Positions 1 through 10,410 of a DNA stretch of 22,119 bases are shown in pieces. The notes under the pieces are model-generated. The model made no database searches. It saw only the letters and a program-made list of their open reading frames with translations, and was not told the DNA's origin. Each line of letters begins with the position of its first letter. Position 1 is the stretch's first letter. Origin of the DNA: Saccoglossus kowalevskii (taxonomy: Eukaryota; Hemichordata; Enteropneusta; Harrimaniidae); NCBI RefSeq assembly GCF_000003605.2, contig NW_003143809.1:140251-162369 (forward strand). The letters are read 5' to 3'. The position numbers and the translations under genes are program-made.

Positions 1-697
1 TTTGAAAACAGCAAAAGTTGGACAGAACACATACATGGTATGTGGAGTAACAAGTTACACAGGCAGAATAGCATTGGTCAGTTTAGCAATTCACAAGTAC
101 ATGCCACATGTGACAATTTGAAAACAGCAAAAGTTGGACAGAACACATACATGGTATGTGGAGTAACAAGTTACACAGGCAGAATAGCATTGGTCAGTTT
201 AGCAATTCACAAGTACATGCCACATGTGACAATTTGAAAACAGCAAAAGTTGGACAGAACACATACATGGTATGTGGAGTAACAAGTTACACAGGCAGAA
301 TAGCATTGGTCAGTTTAGCAATTCACAAGTACATGCCACATGTGACAATTTGAAAACAGCAAAAGTTGGACAGAACACATACATGGTATGTGGAGTAACA
401 AGTTACACAGGCAGAATAGCATTGGTCAGTTTAGCAATTCACAAGTACATGCCACATGTGACAATTTGAAAACAGCAAAAGTTGGACAGAACACATACAT
501 GGTATGTGGAGTAACAAGTTACACAGGCAGAATAGCATTGGTCAGTTTAGCAATTCACAAGTACATGCCACATGTGACAATTTGAAAACAGCAAAAGTTG
601 GACAGAACACATACATGGTATGTGGAGTAACAAGTTACACAGGCAGAATAGCATTGGTCAGTTTAGCAATTCACAAGTACATGCCACATGTGACAAT
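1..697. repeat. 116-bp tandem repeat array, six identical copies (left end open)
   Basis: Units begin at 1, 117, 233, 349, 465 and 581, each opening with TTTGAAAACAGCAAAAGTTG and closing with CCACATGTGACAA. All six copies are identical base for base, and the last loses register at 698 (TGACAATGAGACTG instead of TGACAATTTG). The array starts at base 1, so it probably continues upstream and the true copy number is unknown. The unit is not a multiple of three (116 = 38x3+2), so the 65-residue open frames in it change frame at each unit and end at the same TGA; they are not genes. Perfect identity implies very recent amplification, ongoing homogenisation or an assembly artefact. The family is not recognised. 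Confidence 0.97.
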
Positions 698-2496
698 GAG
701 ACTGAAATAAACAAAGTGAATGCCACATATGGCCACAAGAGGGAGACATGACAGTATTCTGGGTGGTAAATTATGCCACAGATGACTTGTGTATTGCCAT
801 GCAATTGCCTAAATTCCATTTAATTATGCAGTTGTTACTCCTCAGGCAAACCTCTTGTCTACCTATATAATGAACAAAAACAGCCTCCATAATACCAACA
901 GCTGGTATTTTTTCTCACAAGTGTTTACATAGATATGTAGACAGATACACAGAGCCAAGTGAACATTTACTGAAATGCCTCAGCTAATATTTTGAAGTGC
1001 AACTCCTCACCCATAAAGATCACACATCCTAGTTGATTTGAGGGAGATGAGACAAATTAACTATCAGTGAGAATTATTTTTCTACAAAACAGTTGTCAAC
1101 TTTATCCTAGATTTAATATTTGTTGTTAATTTGTAATTTATTTTATATTTATTTATTGCTTTCATTCTGGACACTGATGAAGAGGTCTATGAACTATCAC
1201 ATATATCAGAGTTAAAATATAGTGTATTTACCAGTCACATAATTGCCATATTAGGATTTTGCGATTTCAGGATTTTATGGTATCTGTGAAAACAAAATTT
1301 CACTAGAATCACTGACACTCTATGTAACAAGACTCCACAGAAATTTTCACTGACTTGTAAAATTGCCCCTCATGAAATGGTTTACAGAATGGAATGATTG
1401 TGTGGTATTGCAAAGATGGCCGACTTTTTAAAAATGAAGTTCATAGCAAGACAGTAGACACTCTCTGCTATGCTGTGCTGTGTACTGTCTTTATACATAT
1501 TTTGGGGTATGCTCGTCATAACCTTATATTCATATTATTAAATATATTTAAAAAGTTTAAAACATAGCAAAAACTGAGGTATAGTATAGGAATTTACTGC
1601 CATTATAGGTCACTTTCAAGATCCCCAGGGGTCACACACCCGGGTATTACGACAGCATCACAAACATGCACAATTAGGGCATTTTAACGTGCATTTTTGT
1701 CCCTAAGTGAACAATTCTGTTTAAGTAACTAAGAGAAATAAGTAAGACTAGGAAATTGTGCTGAAATTTAATTAAATTCATTTCTGATTTTCATGCTAAT
1801 GAAAGTACCAGGATGTGTGAACTATAACCCCATGTTTCCTTTACAGGTTATGAATAAGATATTCTGAATTAAATAAAATGGTATACATTACATCTTTTTA
1901 GGTTAAGGGTACTAGCTTTAAATTATTCAACCAAATCAGAATACCACCAAAATAAACAACATGATATTTAGATCTCTAAGCATAGAAGAAACTATTTTAT
2001 GTCTAGAATCAGTTCATGGTACGATGTGCTGGAATTTCATCCAACATAACATATAACCAATAACTGTATATAGGAAAAGAAAAATATATATATGTCACTG
2101 ATGTGCTTTGTTTACATAAACTTTGAAGAGATCTGTAGCTGTTCAACATGTCAAACATTGTTTTCACAATACAAAATTTAAAATACTAAATTATCAAATG
2201 CATGAACCAAGTAAGATCTTACCAGTTATAAACAGGCTGGGAATTGTAAATGATTCATACAGCTGTGCTGGATTAAAATTGTACTTATGGTTTGTGGTGC
2301 CAGCTATGAGACTTTATTTTTCAATAACAACTTTCAATATATAATCTGACAACATTTTATTTTTTTATTTGTGAAATATTAACTGGGAAGGGTATACATG
2401 TACATTAATTTGTAATAAATATTAATTTAATTTTCCTACATTAATAAGGGGATTTTATTTACACAATTTATATACAAGTACTGGTAGCTGATTGGT
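698..2496. other. AT-rich non-coding stretch
   Basis: No supported gene. Visible items are: a 9-bp inverted repeat AAGACAGTA/TACTGTCTT at 1449-1457 and 1483-1491; a short GC-richer patch with CCCCAGGGG and CCCGGG near 1620-1650 that is closed in all frames I tried; and a phrase around 1168-1190 (GACACTGATGAAGAGGTCT) of a kind common at retroelement tails, too short to assign. A block at 1258-1295 shares the words GGATTTTATGG and TGTGAAAACAAAA with 14180-14217, suggesting two old copies of one dispersed repeat. Confidence 0.6.
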
Positions 2497-2539
2497 ATCA
2501 GAACAACCACTGAATGGAATAATATTTTAATTCCATATG

Positions 2540-2545
2540 TTTATT
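2540..2545 (-). promoter_or_regulatory. Candidate poly(A) signal of the minus-strand gene
   Basis: TTTATT on the plus strand reads AATAAA on the minus strand, about 235 bases beyond the TAA stop of the exon at 2778-2895. About 25-40 bases further on, the minus strand carries the GU-rich run GTGGTTGTTCTG (near 2500-2515), as expected of a downstream cleavage element. A second AATAAA lies at 2454-2459 and could serve as an alternative. In AT-rich DNA this hexamer is common, so the support comes from position and the GU-rich run. Confidence 0.45.
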
Positions 2546-2777
2546 GCTGTCTGGTTGGCATCCACTGTTTAGAGTTTGGACTTCCCTGATTTCTACATTT
2601 GATACTGAGTGTCTATATTAAAACAAGTCAATTCATGAGACTATTTGAGACCGCTTGACATAATTTACCAGATATCAGATGTCTTGGCACTCGAAGATAT
2701 CTTACAAGATTACAAAATATTTTTTGAACTGCGTCAGAACAAAACTGAAACCAGCATGTATATAGTAAAGTATTTGT

Positions 2778-2895
2778 TTACTTCACATTCTTGATGACCA
2801 GAAGTGCGTCAACCTCCTCTTTGTTTACAAAACTAATTGTCACACACATGGTAGCCACGCAACCATCCTGAAACTCAACTGTTGGATGTGATTGC
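2778..2895 (-). CDS. Terminal coding exon of an unidentified protein
   Basis: Read on the minus strand, a consensus acceptor (TGTCTGTTGCAG, just above 2895) is followed by one base that completes a split codon, then 38 open codons, then TAA at 2780-2778. The peptide starts QSHPTVEFQDGC and ends EEVDALLVIKNVK. It alternates beta-type stretches (ATMCVTISFV) with an acidic amphipathic helix (NKEEVDALLVIK), as in the C-terminal strand-helix of a globular enzyme. Most third positions are G or C, unlike the flanks, and it contains no low-complexity run. It is too short for a long-ORF search and starts without ATG, so it is easily missed. A poly(A) signal follows at 2540. The family is not recognised; the strand-helix ending is loosely reminiscent of class V aminotransferase-fold proteins, but that is weak. 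The intron upstream would be phase 2. Upstream exons are not located with certainty. Confidence 0.62.
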
Positions 2896-5199
2896 CTGCA
2901 ACAGACAGTCTTTCATAGTGTATTAACATGAACAGGAAATTAAACATGTAACGGCCAGACACCTTCTTAAGATTCACTTAACACTCGCTGTTAAATGTGC
3001 ATACCCTTGTGTGGTTTTATAAAACTAAAGGAAAGCCAAGAGACAATGCAAATTCTTTCTTAAAATATTTGGCTTATAAAGTCCAACTACTATATAAGAT
3101 TAGCAGCACATGCACTTTAACACGTACAAAGGTGTGTTTAAGTTTAAAACAAGTATTTTATTGATCGGATATGCAATTGTAAATTGTTGGTTTATGTGCA
3201 CCTATACTGGTATAAAAAAAATGTATTTCTAATAAAGCAAATATAGTATTCTGATCACTTCAAATTAATCAAATTGCCTTCACCTGCCACAGATATTACT
3301 TTAATACAGATACTAATTTCTTTTTATAATTAAAATTTAACTTCCATTCCTTTTTGGCAGTTTAACAAATCCAAAAGTAATTACAATTATTTGTAATCAT
3401 TTTTATTTTCTAAGGACAATCATAAAAATAATAATAGATAAGTACAGTGAAAGATTACAAATGATTAAATAAAAAGAAATTATAAAAAAATGAATGAATG
3501 TGTAGGAAAAAGAGGAAATAAAGCATTATATTTACTTATATACAAACTATTACAGCAATAGAATTAGTGAGCAGAGTAAGAAAGGCATTTGAGCAAGAAT
3601 AATTCTGGCTATTGTAGAGTGAAATTAGTGCCACAGATGGGAAGCTTTATGAATACATGGTTGGATTGAAAAACGGAAATGAAAAATTAAGACTTCTTGA
3701 ACCACAGATAATGTGTATTATTCATCAACACAGATTTCCACTACACCACAGATACAGGTGGTTATAATGACAAATATAAGCAGGGGGTGGGTGGCCCTAT
3801 TATGTAGTACTGTAAAAGGGGCTATTGTATGCTGTATTTCAATCTAAATGATGGGATGTTATCAAGACACAACTACCAACCCTGTTGTTAATATGACATT
3901 TCTGATACATGTGGACTATGTTATGTACATGTACTGTGAATTGCAGTAGTTAGGGATAAAAGAAAATTCTGCCAAATTTCCTGAAATTCACGCATAATTA
4001 GACCATCAAATTCATCACATAATAAAGGGACAAAATACCAATAAACCTGAATTACCATAGATGAATACAACTTTGAAAAGCGTAGTATTCAATTAGTAGA
4101 AGATCTCTATTAATAAAAAAACACATTAAACTAAAAATTGCATTTATTGTGTGTTGCATCATTAAAATACTACAGTTTGACAATAGACACTGCTTTCATT
4201 TACAAGCGCTTCCTAACAGAGCATTTGTGGTATTTAACAATGATACTGTAAAAACATTATTTTCACCTGCATACAATTTTACTATCATTTTTACCATATC
4301 CACCATGTCTAATTTCAATCATTTGCAAGTGAAACAATGACTCTATTATAATTTTATATGCTCTTAAAGTTTATTTAACACACTTCAGTGAAAATAGTAA
4401 TATTAAAACCCAGTGAAAAATTGATGCCTTCACAGTACCACTATGTTTAATCAGGAAGAATGCACAGACTTTACATTCCCAACAGACACACATGCTCATT
4501 AAAAGTCTGTACATGTTTCTATTTATTTGCCTATTATAACTGCCCCTTAGGGCAGTGATGTTTTTTTCACTTAAATTAGGACTTATATTTTCATGAAATT
4601 GGATCACCACTGGGGAGTCAAGTATCTAGAAAAGAACAAATCTCGATGAGACTTTCAAGTAATTTCCCTTCTTGAATTGTAACATAAAATCTGTACTGCC
4701 TCTATTTGTTGCACTTACAGCAACAATGTCTGCTTTCTTTTAAAGGTTAGAATATAGAAAGAGGATAGTAAAAAATAAGAAACAACACTTTTAAGAATGC
4801 CATATGTTTACCTCCAACACTTTAATGCAACATTCTGCACATACTCATGTATCTTTCTGCAAGTTTTTTTTTTTAAATTTTGGGCCAGGTGGATAGAATT
4901 TCCATTTACATCATAATAGTCAACTACTATATTTTCACACAAAAAGTCTCATTAAATTAAAAACATATTTTTTCCTCATTTCCCCACCTTTGATTAAAAT
5001 GTGCAAACTTAGTCTTTGTGAGACTACATAGAACATGTGAAATTTTTAGCAGCAAAATATGTCAGGTCAATATATAGCATAGCCTAAATTTGAATTCATG
5101 TTCACTTTAGTTTATCAGAATTTAATGTCTCCAAGAATCAAATGCATTATTTTGTGTCTCCTACACCTCTGAATCAAGTCTTCACAAAAAACATTCTGT
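2896..5199. other. Intron or intergenic DNA, no clear gene
   Basis: If the exon at 2778-2895 is real, this begins with its upstream intron, whose 3' end on the minus strand reads CTGTCTGTTGCAG with a possible branch site TGTTAAT. I see no second exon with comparable quality. A 49-codon open frame near 3628-3773 (plus, no ATG at its start) and ORFs at 4149-4340 and 4371-4610 have no coding character. The block at 4386-4418 is listed separately as a MITE relic. Confidence 0.5.
4386..4418. repeat. Relic of the palindromic CAGTGAAA...TTTCACTG element family
   Basis: The stretch contains CAGTGAAAAT and then ATTAAAACCCAGTGAAA. The latter is the reverse complement of the TTTCACTGGGTTT-type motif found at 15897-15909 in the better preserved element at 15878-16089. 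Only the core survives, with no visible terminal repeats. Confidence 0.45.
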
Positions 5200-5325
5200 C
5201 ATTACCTGACCCTTCACAATCACATCACCTGACCAATCTCCATTACCTGACCAGTTTCCATCACCTGATCAATCAATCACCCTCATCATGATCACTATCA
5301 ACTGACCTGTCACCATCACTTATCA
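5200..5325. repeat. Degenerate minisatellite of CATYACCTGACCA-type units
   Basis: Imperfect units of about 20-24 bp follow one another: CATTACCTGACC, CACATCACCTGACC, CCATTACCTGACC, CCATCACCTGATC, then looser ATCATGATCACTATCAACTGACC. Several copies contain CACCTG or ACCTGA words, so the block holds clustered E-box-like CACCTG sites. Given the simple-repeat structure this is more likely sequence slippage than a designed enhancer. Confidence 0.6.
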
Positions 5326-6263
5326 TGGCTATTATTTCCAGCACACATATGTAGCAGGTACAAGAAAGTACATGTATTTTTAATAATAACCTGATATCAG
5401 TTTTTAAAACACCCTCACACACCCACTGCCACTTCATTTACTTATTAGGTGAATTGAGCGTTCTTGAAAAAAGTAACACATAGTCATCCACACAAACTAA
5501 GACTCTATATGTTACTGACAACATTCTGGTTAGTATGCCATGTATTAACAACATTTCTGCCTTACAAATTTTACTCCATAATTTATGGGCAGCAATGGCA
5601 TTTGATGTGTTAAAGTAGGTTCCTTATAAAAACACAGCATACTATGTAGGTTACTGTAGAATGTAATTATTTTACATGTCACTATAAATTATTATAATAC
5701 CAATTTTATAAACAAAAGAAATAAGAGTGAGTTATTATTCATAAAGTTGATTGATTCAAAATATTTTAGCTACATTTACATTTAAGACCATTGTCAACTG
5801 GACAAGGATACTGCTATATTGGATGTGTGCATAGGTCCCACACTACACATAGCAACATATATATGAAAATATATATGAAAAATAGTAGTTTAATGCCATA
5901 TGATGGGACTGTTCCACATTCCCAATCACATAGTCTCAAATACAGAAAATGTTTTCTGTGGCAAGATTGTACCGTACTATACGTGCCATCACAGATACCT
6001 ATTTTCTTTTTCAAGTGAGAGGATAAATGGAAATGGTGATGTTAGACAAGGTTAGCTTATTATTAGTAAACAAATGCAATCATGACAAAACAATACATGT
6101 ATAAAGATGTAAATACGATGTGAGAAATATGCTATGTGATTCACTGACTCTGAGTAAATGGTTATTTAAAACTTCTAACAAGTTAAATAGTTTAACAAAA
6201 CAAAAAGTTAGAATCCATGCAGCATTTTCTCCAATACTTAAATTACTATGCTTCGATTTACAG
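5326..6263. other. AT-rich non-coding stretch
   Basis: No supported gene. The overlapping reading frames at about 5791-6018 on both strands are mutual shadows. They include an ATATATATGAAA direct duplication near 5859-5880 and have no coding character. Confidence 0.5.
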
Positions 6264-6383
6264 GAATGCTACTACGGAAACAGGTTACACAGTTCACCTG
6301 TAGTGAAAAGGAAAAGTGAAAACACAACACTGAATGGTACAATAAATAAATACAAAAACAACATAGCAGTGGTTTACCACTAA
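6264..6383 (+). CDS. Weak candidate terminal exon, unidentified
   Basis: After a reasonable acceptor (GCTTCGATTTACAG ending at 6263) the plus strand is open for 39 codons to TAA at 6381-6383, beginning ECYYGNRLHSSP and ending NIAVVYH. The frame is also open upstream to 6120, so openness alone is not evidence. A competing reading exists on the minus strand, where a much stronger pyrimidine tract (TTTTCACTTTTCCTTTTCACTACAG) ends near 6296 and is followed by about 19 open codons (VNCVTCFRSS...). At most one of these is real. No family is recognised. AATAAATAAA at about 6341-6350 lies inside the plus-strand candidate, which argues against it. Confidence 0.18.
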   Translation, partial: ECYYGNRLHSSPVVKRKSENTTLNGTINKYKNNIAVVYH

Positions 6384-6612
6384 CTGACGTTACTGCAAGT
6401 GAAGCAAAACAGTGACTTCCACAAGTCATTGCTTACAACAAAGTCACGGTATGTAGTTTAACAATCGATCAAGGTGAGCAATTCAATACCAGAATTTACT
6501 TTTTGGAATAGGGAAAAAACATTGAATTAATATTAAACTTTCTGATCATCTCAAAAAAATTTCAAATTTTTACAAAGTCATTGAGTAAAAATAAACAAGC
6601 CATGCATGGCAC
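6384..6612. other. Short AT-rich spacer
   Basis: Nothing recognisable lies between the weak exon candidate and the element starting at 6613. Confidence 0.5.
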
Positions 6613-7670
6613 AGTCCCTGTTAGTTATTACATTTAAGATATATAGATTTGTTTATAGTAATATAGCTGGAATATAACCATGTCAGAAATATGATTTTTT
6701 AACATTAAAATGATTGACATTTGTATCTGATCGTCAAACAAGTACTTGTCCATATTGAGAGATATTGCTCTGGAACAGAACGAATACATATAACGAATAT
6801 ATAAAATTTGAACATAATCAGTCAAAGCATTTAAAAGACATGGCTCTAGAAGCCCAATCATTAAAACAAAATGGCCGCCAGTCAGCCATTTTGAATCCAA
6901 TCTGACAAATAAAATGATGTGCATCAGGAACCAGTAATGTCTGAATGTATGTACCAAGTTTGACTGAAATCCATCCATAAATGCCAGAAATGCTTGATAT
7001 TTGATGATTTTTTAGCACAAAAATTCCACCATTCGGCCATTTTGAATTGATCGTCGAACCAATATATCTGTTTATCTATGACATGATGTATAATGAATAT
7101 TTAAAATTTGAACATAATCAGTCAAAACAAGTCAGAGATATGGCACGAGAACCACATTCATTAAAACAAAATGACCGCCAGCCGGCCATTTTGAATCTTA
7201 TCTGAAAAACAAAATTATTTGCATGAATGGCCCATAATGTCTAATGTATATACAAAGTTTGAACAAAATCCATCTGTAAACAGCCGAGAAATGTTGGATT
7301 TTTAGGATTTTTCAGCACAAAAATGGACGCCATTCGGCCATCTTAAATCAGATCGTGAAACAACATGTTGTGCATCAAGGTACTATAATGTCCAACGTAT
7401 ATACAAGGTTTGAACAAAATCCATCTATAAACAGCTGGGAAATGCTTGATTTTGATGATTTTTAGCACAAAAATGGCCGCCATTCGGCCATCTTAAATCA
7501 GATCGTGAAACAAATTGACGTGCATATGTATATTATGTGTGATGTATGTGTGAAGTTTGATTGTGATTGGTCCAGGCATTTCTAAGATACAGGTCCGGAC
7601 GCACGCACAGACGCACACACGGAGGTCAAAACATAAGTCCCCGTTTTCGGATTGTGTCCGAACGGGGACT
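6613..7670. mobile_element. Non-autonomous interspersed element with five ~150-bp units and 10-bp inverted ends
   Basis: The left end AGTCCCTGTT (6613-6622) and the right end AACGGGGACT (7661-7670) are inverted copies with one mismatch. The right end itself forms a hairpin, AGTCCCCGTT (7636-7645) with AACGGGGACT. The interior holds five degenerate units keyed by GGCCATTTTGAAT or GGCCATCTTAAAT; their GCC cores start at 6885, 7036, 7185, 7337 and 7487, so the spacing is 149-152 bp. Units also share GTTTGAACAAAATCCATC, TTTTTAGCACAAAAATGG and TGATCGTGAAAC. A CpG-containing GGACGCACGCACAGACGCAC block precedes the right hairpin. There is no transposase. The open frames at 6634-6978, 6818-7018 and 7567-7770 are by-products. 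I see no clear target-site duplication. Confidence 0.7.
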
Positions 7671-8105
7671 AAATATGACTGAACATCAATACATGTTTAC
7701 ACTCACTTATTATACCTGTTTCATGCCCTCGACTGACATACACTTTGGCAATGTAGTACAAATACATTGAGTGTGTATACAATGAGTATAGTGAGAGTTT
7801 GGACTAAATCGTGTGTATGTATGGTTGAAGAGTTTTGTTTGGACAAAATGTGTGCAATGGTGTTTGAACAAATATGGCGTAAAACAGGTTAAGTAGATGG
7901 CTCATAATGCTAGTTTGAAATTGTGCAGTGGTCTTTACAATCATGAATGTTTTCTATGCTATATAAATTTCATTGTATTTGAACTGCCGAATGATGTAAA
8001 ATTACAAATGACTTTTTCTCATGGTGCATGTAAGTTAGAAGTCTACTCATGAATGAAAATACCCAGAATTTACTCATTTTGCAATAAATATAAGGATATT
8101 GAATT
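7671..8105. other. Non-coding spacer
   Basis: Contains short degenerate GTGTGTA/ATGAGTATAGTGAGAG phrases at 7770-7800 but no gene. The words TTTTGCAATAAATATAAG near 8077-8095 recur as TTTTGCAATAAATAAATTG near 20895, so the dispersed repeat that follows may begin here with an indel. Confidence 0.45.
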
Positions 8106-8420
8106 AAAAAAGTCGGGGTCACCAGCCTTATTTTTGAAAAAAATTATGGTTTTATTTTTGTGGATATTTGCCATTTTGGCACTATTATAACACTTTACCA
8201 TTGTTTCCTATGGCAGAGATATTATGCAATATCTCAAATTATAGGCTGGTAAAAAAATTATATACTATTAATAATGGGGTACTTTTTATACTGAATTATA
8301 TTTAAAATCTGAGTTTTAAAAAGTGTCAAAAAATTACTTTAATATCATGTTCTATGGAATTGTTCTAAAAATAGCGATTCAAAAAATGTAACTGCAACAC
8401 ACAAAATAATGCTATCTCAT
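8106..8420 (+). repeat. Dispersed repeat copy 1 (pairs with 20943-21266)
   Basis: Aligned by eye with 20943-21266 in the same orientation. Shared landmarks in order are: AAAAAA..G.GGTCACCAGC, TTTTTGA.AAAATTATG, a CCATTTTG core, a TTCCTATGG core, GATATTAT, AAAAAATTATATACT, CTGAATTA, TCTG.GTTTTAAAAA, and AATGCT.T.TCAT at the right end. The colinear order over about 315 bp rules out chance. It is an old interspersed element of unknown class with no open frame and no obvious terminal repeats. Confidence 0.7.
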
Positions 8421-10207
8421 TGTGCTACGGGAAATAGCTACATGAGTGAACATTGTAATGCGATGTATGACCAACTTTCTCAAAAATTATGAGTAAGCTT
8501 CTTCTTCAAGTATCGATAGAACATTTTTTGACTGAATATTTACTTCTGGGAGCAACAGCAACATGTTGCTTGTTGAAGTTCTTAGGTGAGCTGCTGTCCT
8601 ACTATTCACCAGAATGCTGTTTGAAGCTTGTGAAGATTGACAGAAAAGTGAATTTAACTTTTTTCGAAAATCTGAATAAAATCAATGCCAGCAGAGTTTT
8701 AACTTGAATATATGGATATTTTGTTATCCTGGGACTAATACATGTAGTAAATTGATTACAATCCCTTGAAAATATAAAAACAATCAGCCCCCATGTTGCA
8801 GAATCACAACAACAGCTCATGAGTGCCAGCTGTCATTTTGAGACATGGCCAATTTGGTCATAAACTGAACCGGATGTACGTTGTACATAACCACAACCAT
8901 GCTAACATGAATAATTGACAAAATGTCCACACAACTGACTGTATATAACTACAACTGCTATAAAACTCAAGACGAGATGTTGATGATACGATGCGTTAAG
9001 CATATCAATGAGAGAAGTTATAAAGATGCTTTCTTCGTCTGGCTGTATGTTTTACATGCAACGAATACATAAAGAGAAAGCTCATAACATTCAGCGATAG
9101 CATTCTAGATGATTTCAAGAGCTCTCCTCATCATGGAGGCAACAAAAAGGAAATACACAAGCATAAACAAGTATCTATTACTTCTGGTAAAATAAAATAA
9201 ATAAATGGTATTTTTTTATTTGAAAATAAATGTATTCAAAATAATAATTTTGTTAAAAACAAATTAAAAATATTTTTTTTAAAAATACTGACTTGAAAAA
9301 CAATTGTTGTAACCCTAACAAGTGCATACATATAGCACCATTCTGCCCAGTGGATTACCATAGCATTATTACAATTATAACCTGCCTACAGTGAATTCCA
9401 GGTTTCAGTTCTGCCTCCATGCATTGCTTATATACAAGACCTCAAAACAGAACAGAACAGCATAAATTTTCTTATTTTTGATGACATTCATTTCATACAG
9501 GTTTCTCTGTACACAAAGGGTTTGTAATAAGATATCATTTTTTTTAAATTGTTAAATTTTTGAAAACTCAGATGAGTATTCATACATAACTTAAATCATT
9601 CGATTTCCAGTAAATTAGTAAATCAACTTTTATGAGAATAAATAAAGCAAAAGATATTGATATTAAATACTAGAACTTTGACCCTGGTTCATTTTTCATA
9701 TATCATTCAATTAACTATTACTAACCATGACATTCTAAAAGTAATTTGAACTTGCACTAAATTTGTGTCTATTGGCCTGATTTTTGATTATCAAATGACC
9801 TCTATCAATTTGTTTCACAGTTTAGTCCATCCTTTTTTGACTTCTGTGTTAAACTTTTTGTACTGCCATTGCCAATTTCATCACCATTTATGGAAACAAA
9901 ACCTGCAGTAATTTTGCTGAAATTTGTAATCTTGAACTTATAATATTACCACAATTTAGCAATTTTTTAGTCATTTTTGCTGTTGATTTTGGTTTAAATG
10001 GATACCTACATGTATAGGTATTTTTTGCTGAAGAAATATGGATTTTTTCTGTGAAAGGTGATTCATATGGTTAAGATTTGAAAAGACCTATGATGTTAAG
10101 CAATAAGTAACGAAACCTGTGCCATACAGATGTGCAAGTTACAATACAAGATAAATGCAGTAAAACATGACTTATTCTGACCATAAATACACCTCACAAT
10201 ATAATTA
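8421..10207. other. AT-rich non-coding stretch
   Basis: No supported gene. A perfect 14-bp palindrome, AGCAACATGTTGCT, lies at 8557-8570. The block 8820-9130 has somewhat higher GC and short open frames (for example about 39 codons on the minus strand between 9000 and 9120) without splice signals I trust. Bases 9180-9300 are almost pure A/T. An imperfect palindrome TACCTACATGTATAGGTA lies at 10003-10020. Confidence 0.5.
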
Positions 10208-10410
10208 TAAGAGAAAAAGCAAGATAGTGTTATGATAACGTCATGACATAGTTAGATCTCCTTTGGTATTAGCGGCAAGATATCTATCACAATGGGCCCA
10301 CACTGATGAGAAATACACTGAAGTAGAATATCCTTTGCTATGGCAAACATGCATTGACTAAAATAAAATGACTGTTTTCTGTCTGTGTACCGTATTTACT
10401 CTATTAGAAG
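10208..10410 (+). repeat. Left arm of a long inverted pair
   Basis: Its reverse complement aligns colinearly with 11546-11697. Shared landmarks are TTCTAATAGAG.AAATAC, TTTGCCAT, GTGT.TTTCTCATCAGTGT, TGTGATAGA.ATCTT, GATCTAACTATGTCATGAC (with changes), ACACTATC.TG and TTTTTCTCTTA. This arm carries about 50 extra bases between TACCGTATTTACTC and the TTTGCCAT block. The TACCGTATTTACTC phrase at 10388 is of a kind seen in many animal interspersed repeats. Confidence 0.72.

Noticed and set aside
1-697. CRISPR array
   Set aside because: The whole 116-bp unit is identical, with no variable spacers. The 89-bp and 33-bp arrays likewise have no spacers, and the DNA is animal-like.
40-710. Five near-identical 65-68-codon open frames in the 116-bp array
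   Set aside because: The unit length is not divisible by three, every frame ends at the same repeat-borne stop, and they are a by-product of the repeat.
722-745. CTCF-like CCACAAGAGGGAGA next to the 116-bp array
   Set aside because: Three mismatches in the core, including the invariant C.
1168-1200. C/D-box snoRNA from a TGATGA word
   Set aside because: No D box or terminal stem at suitable spacing. The phrase better resembles a retroelement tail.
3628-3773. 49-codon plus-strand open stretch (ATDGKLYEYMVGLK...)
   Set aside because: No convincing acceptor, no stop-proximal poly(A) signal, and the length is expected by chance.
4149-4610. 63- and 79-codon frames
   Set aside because: AT-driven composition. 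The minus one runs through a MITE relic and starts from GTG.
8489-8820. Overlapping 72-codon frames on both strands
   Set aside because: Mutual shadows without domain, conserved motif or splice context.
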